From Oscheius tipulae (taxonomy: Eukaryota > Nematoda > Chromadorea > Rhabditida > Rhabditidae): DNA of 64,000 nucleotides. The notes beneath the pieces were generated by a model. That model saw nothing but the letters and a program-made list of their open reading frames with translations, had not been told where the DNA came from and did not search any database. This document shows, piece after piece, positions 37,014-50,084 of the stretch (its first letter is position 1; each line of letters starts with the position of its first letter). The translations under genes and the position numbers were made by a program. Where the stretch lies: positions 6,809,501-6,873,500 of the forward strand of contig JASJZH010000002.1 in NCBI GenBank assembly GCA_037178975.1, read 5' to 3'.

Positions 37014-40000
37014 CTAAGTGAGCGAGGCACACGAGCGTTTGTGGTAGTCGATGACGCAGCGGTAGCAGAAGTCGTACTGGTCCTAAAACAACAATTTTAT
37101 GGGGGCGATTGTGGCTTACCAAGGTGGTGATGATTTTTTCTCTGCATAGTTGCAGTGTTTTGACCGTTTGGAAGACGTCCACTTTTTGCTCGGCTTTCAA
37201 CCGTTCGAGGAGCAGTGAGAGGCAACAGAAGAGGCCAGATCGGAAGGACCCATCCCTGAAAAATAGTTTTTGGTTCGAGAAAATATTAAAAGAAAAAAAG
37301 AAAAAATGGAAAGGAAAAGCAGAGCTCGCTCTGCGAAAAAATTTAGAATTTATGTAGCTGTCTTTCCATCAAACGTGTACGATAGTCATATCTTGACGGG
37401 ACCCGCAAGGTTATTCGTGGCGAGATCCAAAAAACGCGGAAGTTTGAAAACAAACCTGCAGTGAAGAAGAATATGCCCTGTCTGTCTCTGCTTGCTCTGC
37501 CTCTCCAATACTCTTGCTATCAAGTCTGGTATTGACTTCAATGAAGCCGGTACCAGTGGTCCTTCCGGCCAATCTGTTAAACAGAACTGCCATACTGAAC
37601 GGACTTCTCGATTCGCCTATAATTAGAATAATGTTAAGCTGGTACCGATGAACATACAGAGGTCCGGTAATGCATCTTTCTCACAATGTAGTGATTGAAC
37701 TTTTCCTTGGACTCGAGCACGATAATGAATTTGTTGCTACTAGAGTTTGAAGTCTTCTGGAGCACTACTTCTTTCTGTGAGTCCTCTGGCCAGTACTGAA
37801 ATTTTCTTTATTTTGTCACACATGCAATGCTACCTGTTCGCTACTACTCCACTCGTCCTCCGGCGATAACATCACAATCGTTGATACCTCTTTCCCGTCG
37901 ACCATCCTCCAGAAATCGAACGCGGTCTCCTCACTGACAGGATCCTGAGCCAGAATGAACGGATAGAAGTAGCCTTTCATCTCGCTGGCGTTGTAATAGT
38001 CAGTACAGGCCAGCATCGGACTCAGGACCACACGATTCTTGTCGTAGGGAAGAGCTGAGCCGGGTCGATTCCTCATTATGTTCTCGTCCCGGAGACCGAA
38101 GGAAATCTTGGGCGGGGCGTCGACACACTGTGAGAGTTTCTGATACTCGGAGTCCAGTCCACTGAGGGTTGGACGGTGGTTGTCTATCCGAATGACTGAT
38201 CGTAGATTTGAGGACGAGTAGGACCTGCTTCTGAAAATTCATTAAATAAAATTTAAGAAGGTTGTACCTGATGGGAGAGTCTAGAAGCTGCCGGTAATGA
38301 GGCTCCACGTCATCCTGTTCCAGATCCGTGTATCCAAAAAGATACCACTCGGCCATAGCCTTGTAGACAAAGACATACTGCTCAAGCGACTGTACCATCA
38401 GATTTCTTTGCTTTCTCAAGCCGCTGACAAAGCCATAGATGTCAACCTTTCCTTCTTCCTCAGCCTGGTCCAGCATTCCATCGATGGCAATGAAAGTTCC
38501 TGTGCGCCCCACTCCGGCACTAAAATTTTATTTTATTTGCTTCCCTGCAAAAAGACCAACCTGCAGTGAATCAACACTGTGTGATTATTGTACTCATCCA
38601 GATCTCTTAGAATGTGAAGGAACCTCAAGAGGCCGGTGGAGCATTCGGGAGCTCTGTAGTCGCTCCAGTTGGTGAAATGATACTGGTAGACTCGGCGCAT
38701 AGTCCGTTCGGTTTTGGTTCCAATAATCCTCGAAGATGGTACATTTGCATACTCGGAATCTATGTCCGAAGCACTACCAACACTAGCTCGTCTGTTCGGA
38801 GATGTTCTTGAATTGTCCTCGTAGATGTCGAAAGTTCTCACGGTGTAGAAAGCGTTGTAGATGGAATGGACAAGAGAGACTCGGTAGCGTCCGTATCTCT
38901 GACTTCCAACATCCGAATCGGGCCAGTATTTGACGCATTGGATCCTACTCTTCTCCACCAGATTCGCGACCATGACTATTATGCTGCAGTCCTGTTCAAG
39001 GACCATCCTCCAGAAGTCTTCGACAGTATTCTCAAGAGGAGCCTGTGCTGCGATGAACTTCTTCTTATTATTCCAGCTGTTGATGAAATTCGCGTTGATG
39101 TAGTCCGAGTTCTCGTCGTAGCCCACCTTCTTCAGTTTGACTCTCGTTGAATCGTAAGCCTTGATGTCATTGTAGCGATTCTTGCATAGGTTTTCTTTCT
39201 TCATACTGGCTGACGACTCGTGACAGGCCGATGGCAGCGACTCATACTCTTGTGTGAACAAGAAGTCCGAGTCACGATGGCGGATAGTATACTCGGAGCA
39301 CAGATCTTCAACGGGAATTGGTTTGTAAGAGGGTCGAAGCAGGATTCGATCGCTATTCTCCTTTTTCAGCAGCTTCAGCGGACAGTAGTCATTGAGAATG
39401 CCGCGTTTTTGAAGAATGAACATGGCCAGAAAACCACAGACGATGAGGAAGAGGACGATTGATCCCATGACCAAAAGAGCTGTGACGACTGCATTCCGAC
39501 CACTATCCTCTGACAGGAAAATCGGCTTGAAGTAACCACTGAAACCATATACAGGTCCGTTTAGGTGAAGCTGACGCATCTGTCGATGAGCTTTCTGACC
39601 ACCAACTGCGGCTGCCAAACTAAAAATCATTTTCATAAGCAAAAACTAGAAATTTTACCTTTCAGAATCGAATTCGTCGTCGTACATCATCACATTCCTA
39701 GCAAATCTCGATCCAGTCTTGATGATCATCTCCTCCGGTTTCATTGTTCCGTACGGGTTGCTCCTATCAACTCGGACAATGAGATATCCAGTGTATTTCA
39801 TCCCGGGTCTCAGAGCTCGGTCCTCAGCCTTGTGTCTGCTCAGATACTGGACATTGCACGGTGGGTAGCCGGCCACAGTGCGGTCATCACCGATGATGGT
39901 CTCCGCTGGCAGATCTTTGTAACTTTCAGCTATATAGGCAATAAAGACTTTTCGCTCTCTGTCGCCTTGAGCGAGGTTGTTGGAGAAGGCCTGAAAAAAA

Positions 40001-43000
40001 AATACTATACATTAGAATTTCCATAACGCTGTAGTGGGACCATAAAAACTAACAAGCGAGACCAGTCGAGAGAGCTAAGTGAGCGAGGAACACAAGCGCC
40101 TGTAATAGGCTTTTCGTGCGATAGGCGGTACAGGTGAGCCGCTCCCACGCTGAAGCAGAAGCGATAAAATCTCTTACCCTGGACATCGAGTCGACGATCA
40201 TGTCATGTGGATCGGGTAAACTGTCGATGGAGACATTGCTGGGGAGTGGTACTACAGCGATATAATAGCAGCTGATCGGTCCGTTCATGTCATCGAACTT
40301 GGTATTAAAGTTCAGATTGAATGTAGTGGTGTTCACACCAAGTTGTGAGCTCGGCTTCTCTACCTAAATTATCTTTTTTGCTGCCTGAAAAATAAGAAAA
40401 CTAACGTGATCTGGCTGAGCATAGTGAGTCAGACATTGCTCCCTGAACACCAACGGTGTGGACATTCCCGCTCCATTCTCTGCCCAAATCGTAACCGTGT
40501 AGTTCCTATTCGGCTTCAACGGTCCGTACTTGCAGTAGTGTAGCTCTCCAGAAAAATCAATGGGATTGATGCCATTGGCAGCAATTTCAGCCTCGTCGTA
40601 GTTGGCACACTTTTTGTCGACTGATGATGGGTAGTCGCTCGGGATGAGAGTGCCGTCCGGACGAGGATGTCGGAGATTGCCTTGGACACGGACCTAAAAG
40701 TACACTTTAATGGCTGTAGATTATAAAACGTACATAATATTTGGTAATACGTCCGTTCGGATTAGAAGGAGCCCTCCACTCGACTTCACAGTTTAACGTT
40801 GAGCCTGCCGCTGCTCCAGAATTCAATCCTACTCTTACACTGACTGGTCGAGGAGCGTTTGACTCTGTAACGTTGCCCATTGACATAAATTAAGTGTCCT
40901 CACTTCCATCCATGGTAGTAAAATGTTCCAGAATCGGATAAGGTTCAATTTGTCCATCGCTAATGTTAATGGCCAGGGTAAAGGGAGTCGCCGCTCGAAG
41001 TCCCGTTATGTTGATCGGAGAGGAAATGTTGATCTTTTCCCAGACGAATTGCTTTGTGCCGAGTCTTCTCCACAGCCTGAATATACAATTAAGAAAGTGA
41101 CCCTTTGAATACATAAATGTAAATTCTGTTTAGTATTCACTAAATTTTAATAGCTGTATACAATTAATTGGTAGCAGATTATGTTTTGAATGGTGTGCTT
41201 CCACCGCTAGAGTTTGAATTTTTCAAGGCAGATCTCTCAGTGGGTAAACTTAAAAATAACTCACGTAGCATTGATGTTTGGTATAGAATTCCCATCCGGG
41301 ATATCCCAAGTCACATTTGCTGCAGTCTCATTAACAGTGATCGCCAGGTTCTGGATCATCCTCGGAGCTGAAAAAGGAAAGCTATATAATTTTCAAGCAA
41401 TTTAAAAAGAAACAAAATCACAACAAAATTAAGTTCATGCTGCTTTTCAAAACACAACATGCATGCCTCTCGCCCACTTACGGTATGAGCGATCAATCGT
41501 GAGCTTTTTGGCTCGTAAATAGCTCGATCTGTGGCGCTTTTCGCGTTCTAAAGAATTTTTAAAGTTTTAAAGAATTGTATTTTAAAAACAAGTTACCTTT
41601 GACATGAAGAGATACAGAATGATTGACAGAGGCGAATCCAGACGCCGGGGTAACCATGCACATGTAGTTTCCACTGTCCTGTACCTGGACATTTCGGATC
41701 TCCAATTCCCAGCAGGACGGCGCCATCAGGATATCGTATGCACGAGACTTAAATGGTTAAGTTTACGATATGAACAGTTTAAGCGAGTGTGCAGCTAGGT
41801 TATTAAGATTAATAAATAATTCTGTAGTTACACACTCGATTTAAAGAACTGACACCAAAACCAAACATTTCAAGCTACTCACACCTACCCGAGCAGTCTC
41901 CCGGAACGGATGTTTCGAAGGCTCCCGAGTTACTGTATCGTTCTGGATGAAAGTGACTCCATTTGCATCGATGTGATTGGCGGGATCGATGTTCACGCAA
42001 CAGTAGAGAATCACATCAGTCCCTTTGTAGACCTCCTCAGCTGGATGAGCTATGGCCAGGACTTTCAGGTCTCCTGAAAAGGTTTAATTAGATTCAGACC
42101 CCCAAGGTCCGTACTCTTGTCACATTTGGTCGGAAGCAGTTCTCGGATCGGTAACTTTGTATGGTTGACAGGATCGAACATTGGTGGACAGACGCATCGT
42201 CCCTGCAAAAATTACTGTAAGTAATCTGACGATTAGGAGAGCGAAAGGTGTGACTGTCGTTTCCTACCGCCAACCTACCGCAGTCACAGAAATTTGCCCA
42301 AAAAAATGATTCCTTCAAGGGGATGATCGACGACTTCCCGTAGATATCTTATGGGGCAAAAAAGTGAGGGAAAAATACGAACCTTGTCTTGACCTCGATC
42401 AACGTGACAATAAGGCTCGGGCATGTCGAAGCGTTCCGTATAGAATTCGCCCATCACGAGACATGGAGAGACGTTGTAGAGTTGAAAAGAAGATTTTCGG
42501 GGTGAGGCCATCCGACATTCCAAAGGGACTACTGAAAAGGGGTATGGTAAAAATAAAAAACGAGTTTATAAGGTTCAAACTAAAAACTGCTGACCAGGAG
42601 AGTTTTCGGAAACTAATAAAGAGGGCTAAGTGAGCGAGACAGTGAGTGTGGTAGTTGATGACGCAGTGATGGCAGAGATTTTGAAGCTGGCCATGCTATT
42701 ATGGGTGAGACCCGGCCACAACGGATCGTTGATGAAAAGCGTTAGCGTGTAGCTGTATTGAAAACTGCGGTTTTGGTCCTTGTTTAAGTGTAAAATGTGT
42801 AAGTATAGTGAGAAATCTTAAATCTTTGCACAAGAAGTAACTCGAGAACTAAATGTTTTCATAATGGCAGAATTCAGCGCCTACAAGAATTAAATGTTTT
42901 GCAGTAACTGTCCACTATAGCAATTGATATCCTTCATTATTTCTAGTCTAAATAATGCATGTATCACAAAAATATCCGAAAAGTAATAAATGCTGGGAAC

Positions 43001-43358
43001 TCACATGCTGAACAACTCCTCGGACACAAACACCGTCCTTTGCCTTCCCGATCCTTCAAGCACAGGCCGTGCATGACACAGTCGTAATTGGTCTTGCATT
43101 CTGGCACGTCTTAATTTTGATCCATCATAATATTTTGAGGTCGCCTTACCTAGTTCTGCCGCCGTCAGAGCTCTTGTCGCATTAATGTCCTGCACTTCTT
43201 CGGTCAGAATCTCCTCTTCATGTTCTTTACTTTCTTCCGAAATTTCCTTGGAGGCTGTGACCTTGAATTTAAGTTCAAAAAGACAAAAATGACGGGAAGC
43301 TACCTGATTCCGTAATAAGAGGAGGATCAACGTTGACCACCAAAGCCAACGCGGGATC
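37014..43358 (-). CDS. Receptor-type protein tyrosine phosphatase, CLR-1-like
   Basis: A multi-exon minus-strand gene. A signal peptide ([16 protein letters not shown]) starts at 43358. Then come cysteine-rich, EGF/WAP-like segments ([13 protein letters not shown] near 43100; GRCVCPP near 42200), an Ig domain (42080-41640), FN3 domains (about 41360-40390) and more extracellular sequence. One transmembrane helix follows ([19 protein letters not shown] near 39490-39430), then two phosphatase domains. D1 has [11 protein letters not shown], the [14 protein letters not shown] motif and [10 protein letters not shown], split by an intron after HC at about 38530. Its WPD loop reads NWSDYRAPE, so the Pro is Ser. 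D2 has [10 protein letters not shown], also intron-split, keeping Cys and Arg like CD45-type D2. Ig plus FN3 plus tandem PTP resembles nematode CLR-1, a brake on FGF receptor signalling. Extracellular exon borders are approximate. Confidence 0.85.
40060..40165 (-). repeat. Copy of the receptor phosphatase terminal-exon end, in an intron
   Basis: On the minus strand it shares CCTCGCTCACTTAG and CTCGACTGGT with the true stop region at 36999-37040. It lies upstream within the same gene, next to the exon starting near 40180. Confidence 0.5.
42605..42690 (-). repeat. Second copy of the receptor phosphatase terminal-exon end, in an intron
   Basis: On the minus strand it shares CTGCGTCATC, ACTACCACA and CTCGCTCACTTAG with the terminal coding exon at 37014-37080. 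It lies in the intron between the two cysteine-rich exons. Confidence 0.5.
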
Positions 43359-43359
43359 A

Positions 43360-46300
43360 TTTTAAAATTGTAGAAGGTAGCAGGTAGAAGCAATTAAAAT
43401 ATCATCTCATCCTCTTAAAAGCCTCTCCTGTCCTGCAAAACTTTAAATATAAAAATTGGCGATAAGAGAAAAAAGCGGTGAATGCGATAAGCTACTGATA
43501 GCAAAAAAAAACCTTGGTACGCAAATTGACGTTAAATTGAAATCGAAGGTATTAAAAATGGCTGAATGAGGACCGGAATAGTAAAATACATTGATGAGGG
43601 GGAAGGGAGAAAAGTATGGGAACAAGTTTATGATCAAACATTGACCAATCATTTAGCGGATCGCGGGCAAAAAGAGAGAGAGCGGCAAACAGAAGATGGA
43701 AGCTAGATTTTTTATGAAAAGAAGTTTGTACTTGGTAAAGAACTACCAGTTGTCAGAAAAAAGAGGCATTAATTTCCTTTAAAAAGTATTACAAGAAAAG
43801 GTGTGAGTCACAGTCTGTTACGAAGTTACGAGACAGACACGAGACATTGGAAAAGAGATGATACCTGTCACTCTGACTCCTTATTTTTTTCAATTCATTT
43901 CTGGCATTCGAACAGCCAAAAAAGCCAGATCGTAGCAAACAACACGCTTCTCTCGTACCATTCTTTCGACTCGCTCAATAAGAAGAGTTGATAATGCGAA
44001 CACTGACGTAACTGAAAGGCCGATTCTCTATGGGTTTCGGTTTTCCGCAAAATAGGGGAGAAGAAAAGTGTGGTCCGGCCGGAAGCGGTAGTGGGTAAGA
44101 GACTGGGGGTCAGCGGTCAAGCTATTGATCCCAGCCCGAATCTCATTCTCTGTGTGTTGCTTCCGCTGCGCATTATATTGGATTAGGGAGGGTGTTCGGG
44201 ACGGGTATACATTGTGTCCGGATTAGTATACAGTCCCCTAATGGGATACGGGTGTGGCATTCTTGAAAACTCCTGTTAAAAGTTTATAAAATGGTCCCTA
44301 CGTTTGTGAGACCTAGAAACTGCGATCCGGCACGCGTCCTGTCAATGCGAATAGCATCAGTCGCTCTCTCTTCTCGAAAAATTAACCATGTCAGGCTGGG
44401 TTATACTGTCAATCCGCACGAAAAGGTTTCGAAACAGATTGCCGCAAATGGGGCTTATTAATCACTTTGTGACGACAAAATATGACCTTAAAATCTGGAG
44501 CGGGAAAAGTGTGAATTACTATTTGTCTTTGGTAGAATAAAAGGTATAGAGAGACAGTGAGACAGATAGACAGAAAGAGAGATATATATAGAGACGGAGA
44601 GGCAGGGAGACAAACTGACAGAGAGACAGAGAAACTCAAAGAGGCTATCGTGTATTGTTTTAGTTATGTAATCTAAAGTAATTAAAGAATATATTATGAG
44701 CTGTGATCAGCTGTGCGGGGGCGTAGTCCGTGGGTGTTCCCCGTTCTCTGCCTCTCTCTCCCAAAATCAATATCGTCATATGCTAATTGCGTGGGCAGAG
44801 GTCAGGCCCGGTCATCGGCCTTTTGTGAGCGAGAGAGAGAGAAAGCACCCTCTCTCCACGCCAGCTGGCGTTTTTTGCTCAGTAGTTTGGGACGTTTTTA
44901 TGGATGGCTTTCTCACTGTCTCTTGGAGGAAAATACGACCGGAGCGGAGAGAGACAAAGACAAAAACTGAGTAATAACAGTAAATAGAACCGGTCAATGG
45001 CTAGGGGAGAGAAAACTGAGTCAGATATGACTTTTGCAGAAATGGACCGGAAATGGGACCGAAATTGAAACCGGGTTCTCGTTTAATGTCTACACGGGAG
45101 AAAAATACGGACGTAAGTTGATAGTGATAGTTCTGTCAGTCTCTCTGTCTCTATGTCTCCTTGTCTCTCTGTCTCTTGACTTGTAGTCTCTTCTCAAATC
45201 GAAGGTCGACAAAATTGATTGCGCGTAAGTGTCGTCAAATTGGATTGACGCTAAAAATAAATTTTAAGGAGGGCAAATTCCTTGAGCGAAAGGTTGAAAA
45301 AAACTAATCTTTAAAGGACAGAGAATGTACTGGGCGATGGAAAGTCAGAAGACAGAGACAGTGTGTGCATTGTTATTCGTTGAAGCGACAAACAGTTTTC
45401 GGGGTGAGACTCGTGGGGGTCGTCGCCTCCATGATCAGAGTCGGCACGTCCTTTCTCAACCTGATAGTCAGCAGCCACCGAGTGACAGAAAAATTGGAGA
45501 GCGCTTGATGTGCGTCCCTAAAGGTGTGAAAATCGGGCCCACTTTCTGTCAACCCGATCAAGTACAGGTCAGTCAAGGGGTGAGAGAGACAGTGAGGTTT
45601 TTCCCGAGACAGAAACAGAGAGACATAGAGATAGAGAGACAAACAGAGATACAGAAATTTGGAGAGATAGGGAGAGTGGAATTCTGTGACATGTGTCCTT
45701 GAAACATTGCAAAATGTACTCAAAGAGAGACATCCGGTCGACTATCAATACCATACAAGTGGGGTTGAGATGATTTGAAATCATTAACTACTAATGATGG
45801 TAGATGGGCAGAACCTGTATTTCTGTCTCTCTCCCACTCCAGTCAGTCTACTCCCACTTCCGGTCACGAAGACATCTGATACTGATCTCCCTCTCTCTGT
45901 CTCTCAGATTGAAAGAAAAAAAACTGATTAGGATCAAGAGAAGGAAAGCTATGACGGTTCCATCTCTCTCTTTTGGAAGAGAGACGAGATTCGGGGTGCG
46001 CGGTGGCGAGAAAGAGAGCGGGAGACGCTCTTTCTCTCTCTCTGTGTCGCTCTCTTCCGGCGGGTATGCCGCCACACTGCTGTAAAGTGTGCGAGACGCG
46101 CGGGAAGGTTGTGAATACTTAGGAAATAGAGAGGAAAGAGAGTTGTTGGCACTGTTCAAACCCATGTAGGCGACAGTATACAGAAGGACCCATAGAGGCA
46201 AGAACTGAGCAGTGTCTGAAATTCCAGGCCCATTCAGATACATTCGGAGACTCCCTGACTCTTAGGAACTTATTCGAAAAAGGAAGCCCCTCTCTTCACT

Positions 46301-47296
46301 CATTACCCTTGTTCTTGCTAATAGTCCCAAGGGTACCCACCCTCTGAGGTACTCACCCTCTTACTATCTCTCCTTTGACTCAACATCTCTGGACCCTAAA
46401 AAAGGCATTGTAGAGATAACTGTGGATAGCTTTGGAGTCATCTCTGTATTCCCTGTCTGTCTCTCAGACAGGACTGTTTAATGGACAACGGGGTCACGTC
46501 AGGCTTTATTCAGACCAATGCTCTACTGTTCTCAGACAAATCGTGATTACCATAAGACTTCTACAACTCCTCAGGTCGTGCCCGATTACAAGAAACCTAT
46601 TCGCTTTGTCAACCCAGTCTACAAATTGAATACTAGTGACTCTATAGGCAGAGCTCCAATATCTCTGTGCCAAATGCCAAACCTATCGTACTTCTGCTGC
46701 TCCCAAAACAATCCGTCAGACTGTGTTCAAGGCTTCTCAAAGATTTTGAGTATAAATCTAGAAGGCAATTCATTCAATAAATCGGATGGTAGCGACTACA
46801 TAGAGTCTATCTCGACATCTCGTCAACGAATAGGGCTCCTGCTGCTACCAAAACAACAAGTCTTTGGTTCCCCGTTGACTTGACGCACAAACAAACCCCG
46901 AAAATATAGACGATCCTAGCATTGGAGCCAGTTTCACACTGAATCTTGCTTATTGTTAGTTGCAAAGTTATATCAGGTCGATGTTAAAAAACAATGAGGA
47001 TCAAAGAGTATAAAAGTTGGAGCAATGAAGGCGATACTTCGCTCTCCCTCACTCAACGGACCATCGTGATGTAGACAGTAGAGACAGAGAGACCCCACCC
47101 TCATTTATGAGTTCCATTAATTACCGTTGTTTCTTCTCTCTCTCCACGGCTATGTCAGCTGCTCATCGATTATCCTTGACTCCCGACCAATTGGTTGCCT
47201 ACTATGATCTTCCTTCTCCTGACTACTGTTGTTCATGGCTACAATCTCGTCGTCGATGTACTATTCGTTAACTTCCCTTCGAGACCTATCTTTTAG
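43360..47296. other. Gene-poor interval with CTCTGTCT microsatellites
   Basis: Upstream region of the receptor phosphatase and of the unknown plus-strand gene. It contains several CTCTGTCT/AGACAGAG blocks. Open frames such as 44696-44974 (+) and 45848-46243 (-) run through these blocks and show no domain. Possible 5' exons of the next gene near 47153 could not be joined in phase. Confidence 0.5.
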
Positions 47297-49623
47297 GTAA
47301 ATCCTAAGGCTGTTACGAGCTACTTGGAGAGTTTTGGTTCCTTCTACAGACAGCAGCTGACAGAATATGAGATTCCACTGATTGAGAAGAATCGCTGTCT
47401 GGGGAAGATTGCTATAGCCAGTACTACTGTCAGTCAGGTGGAGATTGACAGAACTGAAGCCATTAGGGAGACGGGAGACTACTACTTGAAGGTAGTTTCT
47501 GAGCCCTACCTTCTTAATAGTTTTGTAGCTGACCCATTTACATGCTCGGCTCCATGGAGACTATAAACACAATGTCCTCTTTGTCCATCAGTCTGGGGAC
47601 TTTGACTTGAGGATTCGAGATCTCAATGCGACTTTGGGACCACTGGTACCTGTTGCTATCGCGGGATTGCCGTACATTGACAGTAGTGTCGGTTGGTCAG
47701 TTCTGTCTCTGCCTCTGTTTGTCTCCCTGTCTATCCACCTCAGTCTATACCAAAACAGCAACCTACCAGCGAATTTTTATTTAGTCCTCATTGTTTTGTC
47801 TTCTACTGGATTTCCTGGTCGGTCGCGTCCTGGCTTGGGTACACGCTCCTCCGACGGCCTTCTTCTCTCCCTTCTCGCCTCTCTTGCTTCGCATCGCCGT
47901 GGCTACGTGGTTGCTCCTCTCGCACACCGGAAGTACCTTCTTGACCGTCTTCGTCGAGCCGTCCTGCTGCCTCTTCTAGACAGGCAGCGGCTGCTCCAGA
48001 TCGGCTTGACTCCTCGTTTTGAACAGCAAAGTTAGTTGACTCTGGACTTCCTTGTCCAAGAGCGGGTTGTGAGTCCTGTCGACGCTGCTGAGGTCCGATT
48101 TCTCCGATTCCTTCTCCAGGTTCGAGGCGTGACAGGTTCCGAACTCGAGCTCCTTCTCCGTCTTCTTCACTTCCGTCAGCACGGCCATCTTCGTCAGCGA
48201 GGCATCGAGCTTTTTGATCACTAGGGACGGTGTTGCTACCGGCTTCTGCTTCTTCTGGAAACAGGAAGTTGGACTCAGAGAGAGAGAGAGAGAGAGCGAG
48301 AGACCTACCGATGGCACCACATTGTCATCGACTGACTTCTGGTCCTGTCAATTTAAACCTTGTCAATCTTGGAAACTTTCTCTAACTTCCGCAACTTCCT
48401 AATTAGACGAAACCCCAATTACCTAAGCATGTGACTAGTAGCCTACCAGTTACTGTCTCTATGTCTCTCTGTCCTTTTGTCTCTCTGTCTCTATGACTCT
48501 CTCACAGTTCATCAAACAACAAAATGGAGTATAGGCTCGTCGACAAATAAACCCATTGTCCAGCGGAAGCTTGTTAATTTATCTCCCGGCTGTCTTCTCT
48601 TAATTAGACTCTCCGTCCAATCAACTTCCCCTAATTTTGCAGTCGTATCTCACATTCCGAGGACAACTTCGATGTTCATGGGGGAATTCTTCGCGTGATA
48701 GCCAAACGAAGGTTACGTGAGACTTTGGAGTGAGCCAGTTGTTTTTCTATTATTTTTCTGGTTCAGAACAGATCTAGAAGCTCTTCTCTGTGACTCCTTG
48801 ATAGCGATACTGGATAAGGGTATCAGAATCTCACTGGAACATGTCCAATTGAAGTCAAGGCTCCATGATGGTGGGGCACAGTTATTAAAATAACAGAAAG
48901 TTTCAGAAGAACTGGTAAGTTTCGCCTTGTCTCGACCACCCCTAATGCTGGATTCTGGAACAGTCAGGGTCTTCCACGAGGGAGTCAGTTCTCATCCCCT
49001 GAACAAGAACTTCCGGTAGTCATGTCCAATTTCAAATAGGGAAAATGTTCAGATTTGATGTTGAAACAGTTGAGAATCTGAACTTTGACGTCGTCTTTCA
49101 TATCCATCAAAATTTGTTGACAGAGGCACTGACTTCGGTCTGCAAACATTTTGAGAGGTTTGTGGGCAGACGCAGGGACAAGGACAGAGACAGGGACACA
49201 TGAACTGAGAAGCCAATTCCAGATCTGTCTTAAACGTGACTGTAAAATGCCTCAACGTCTCAGCGAATTTCTCTGAACTGGGCAAGAGCGACAATGTTAT
49301 CTTGACCACCATCCTGGAAGAGAATGGCGATCGGAAGACAAGATTCTATAATTCTAGACTTCTACACAGGTAAGGGCGTCTAAAAATGAGAAATGTGACA
49401 GAGTTTTAGCGAAAAACTAGTTCTGTACATGAGATTGAAGTCGGAACGATTGGCTTCTGGAACTAAAGGAGACGATTTCAGTCGAGCTTTGTTCACTACA
49501 CTTTCGGAAGTCCTCCGCTCAAAGTTTCAACTGACTCTTCCCATTCCTAAGAATCTAAGAATGGAAAATCTACAGGCTGTATTCGGTAGCGATCGTCTTG
49601 CTCTTGTTGGGAACTTGAAGTGA
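47297..49623 (+). CDS. Unidentified multi-exon protein, 5' end unclear
   Basis: Exons with good borders: 47297-47491 (phase 0, ending DYYLK), 47529 to about 47685, 48643-48711, about 48777-48850, about 48970-49015, about 49053-49150, about 49225-49370 and 49409-49623 with TGA at the end. The last four join in one frame, e.g. NFRFDVETVENLNFDVVFHI, then LNVTVKCLNVSANFSE, then KLVLYMRLKSERLASG to the stop. Other pieces read QLTEYEIPLIEKNRC, NVLFVHQSGDFDLRIRD and ILRVIAKRRTDLEALL. The composition is that of a real globular protein with beta-rich segments. I do not recognise the family and assign no function. The junctions between 47685 and 48643, and near 48850-48970, are not settled. An opposite-strand gene end lies inside the large intron. 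Confidence 0.55.
47976..48343 (-). CDS. Unidentified Lys/Glu-rich C-terminus, nested and antisense
   Basis: Two minus-strand exons: about 48308-48343 (DQKSVDDNVVPS) with a GTAGGT donor, and 47976 to about 48254 after a TTTCCAG acceptor (KKQKPVATPSLVIKKLDA onward, stop TAG at 47976). The intron between contains a (CT)n run. The product is charged and probably helical. Past the stop the same frame stays open for about 55 codons, which could mean readthrough, a missed intron or chance. Upstream exons were not found. It lies in the large intron of the unknown plus-strand gene. Confidence 0.4.
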
Positions 49624-49783
49624 ATAAAAAGCAACAGAATTTGTTCTATTTTATTTGTGTACAAAGCGATGTAGACTGGTTGAAGCTAGTAAGAGGGATC
49701 CAAAAGTGGAAGAAAAAAAGGGAGAAGGCGTGAAATGACGATGTTTTCAAAAGCCCTTTTCTCTACGATTATAGCCAGTTTCA

Positions 49784-50030
49784 CGGCGTGTTACGCGCAT
49801 GCAAAAGGCGTCGCCACTTTTTCTCGCGCCAATTTCTTATTTCGAGCGCGGGGTCAAAATTAGTTCTCCAGCCGCTTTTTAAATAAATGTAAGGTATACG
49901 GTACCCTGTGCCAAAACCGGTTAAAACCATGTTTTCTGTAGGATGTAGGTTTAATCCATAGATACTGTACTTAAGAAAACGAGCGGCATTTGCGCCCGAT
50001 TTGAAAAGTGGCGACGCGCATAACACGCCG
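49784..50030. mobile_element. 247-bp MITE, family B, copy 1
   Basis: Termini CGGCGTGTTACGCGC and its inverted partner GCGCATAACACGCCG. The interior is nearly identical to 53608-53840 (shared blocks include TTCTTATTTCGAG, GTAAGGTATACGGTACCC and AAACCATGTTTTCTGTAGGA). No coding capacity. Confidence 0.85.
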
Positions 50031-50084
50031 TATAAGGGGTCAAGGAACGGTCTGCTGGCACTGAGCAAAGTTGGCAAGAAAAGG

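Noticed and set aside
37200-37500. Second phosphatase domain lost its catalytic cysteine
   Set aside because: An intron splits the motif after HC; joined correctly it reads [10 protein letters not shown] with Cys and Arg present.
45848-46243. Minus-strand 131-codon protein with a hydrophobic segment
   Set aside because: It spans CTCTCT repeats and poly-purine runs, and shows no splice structure.
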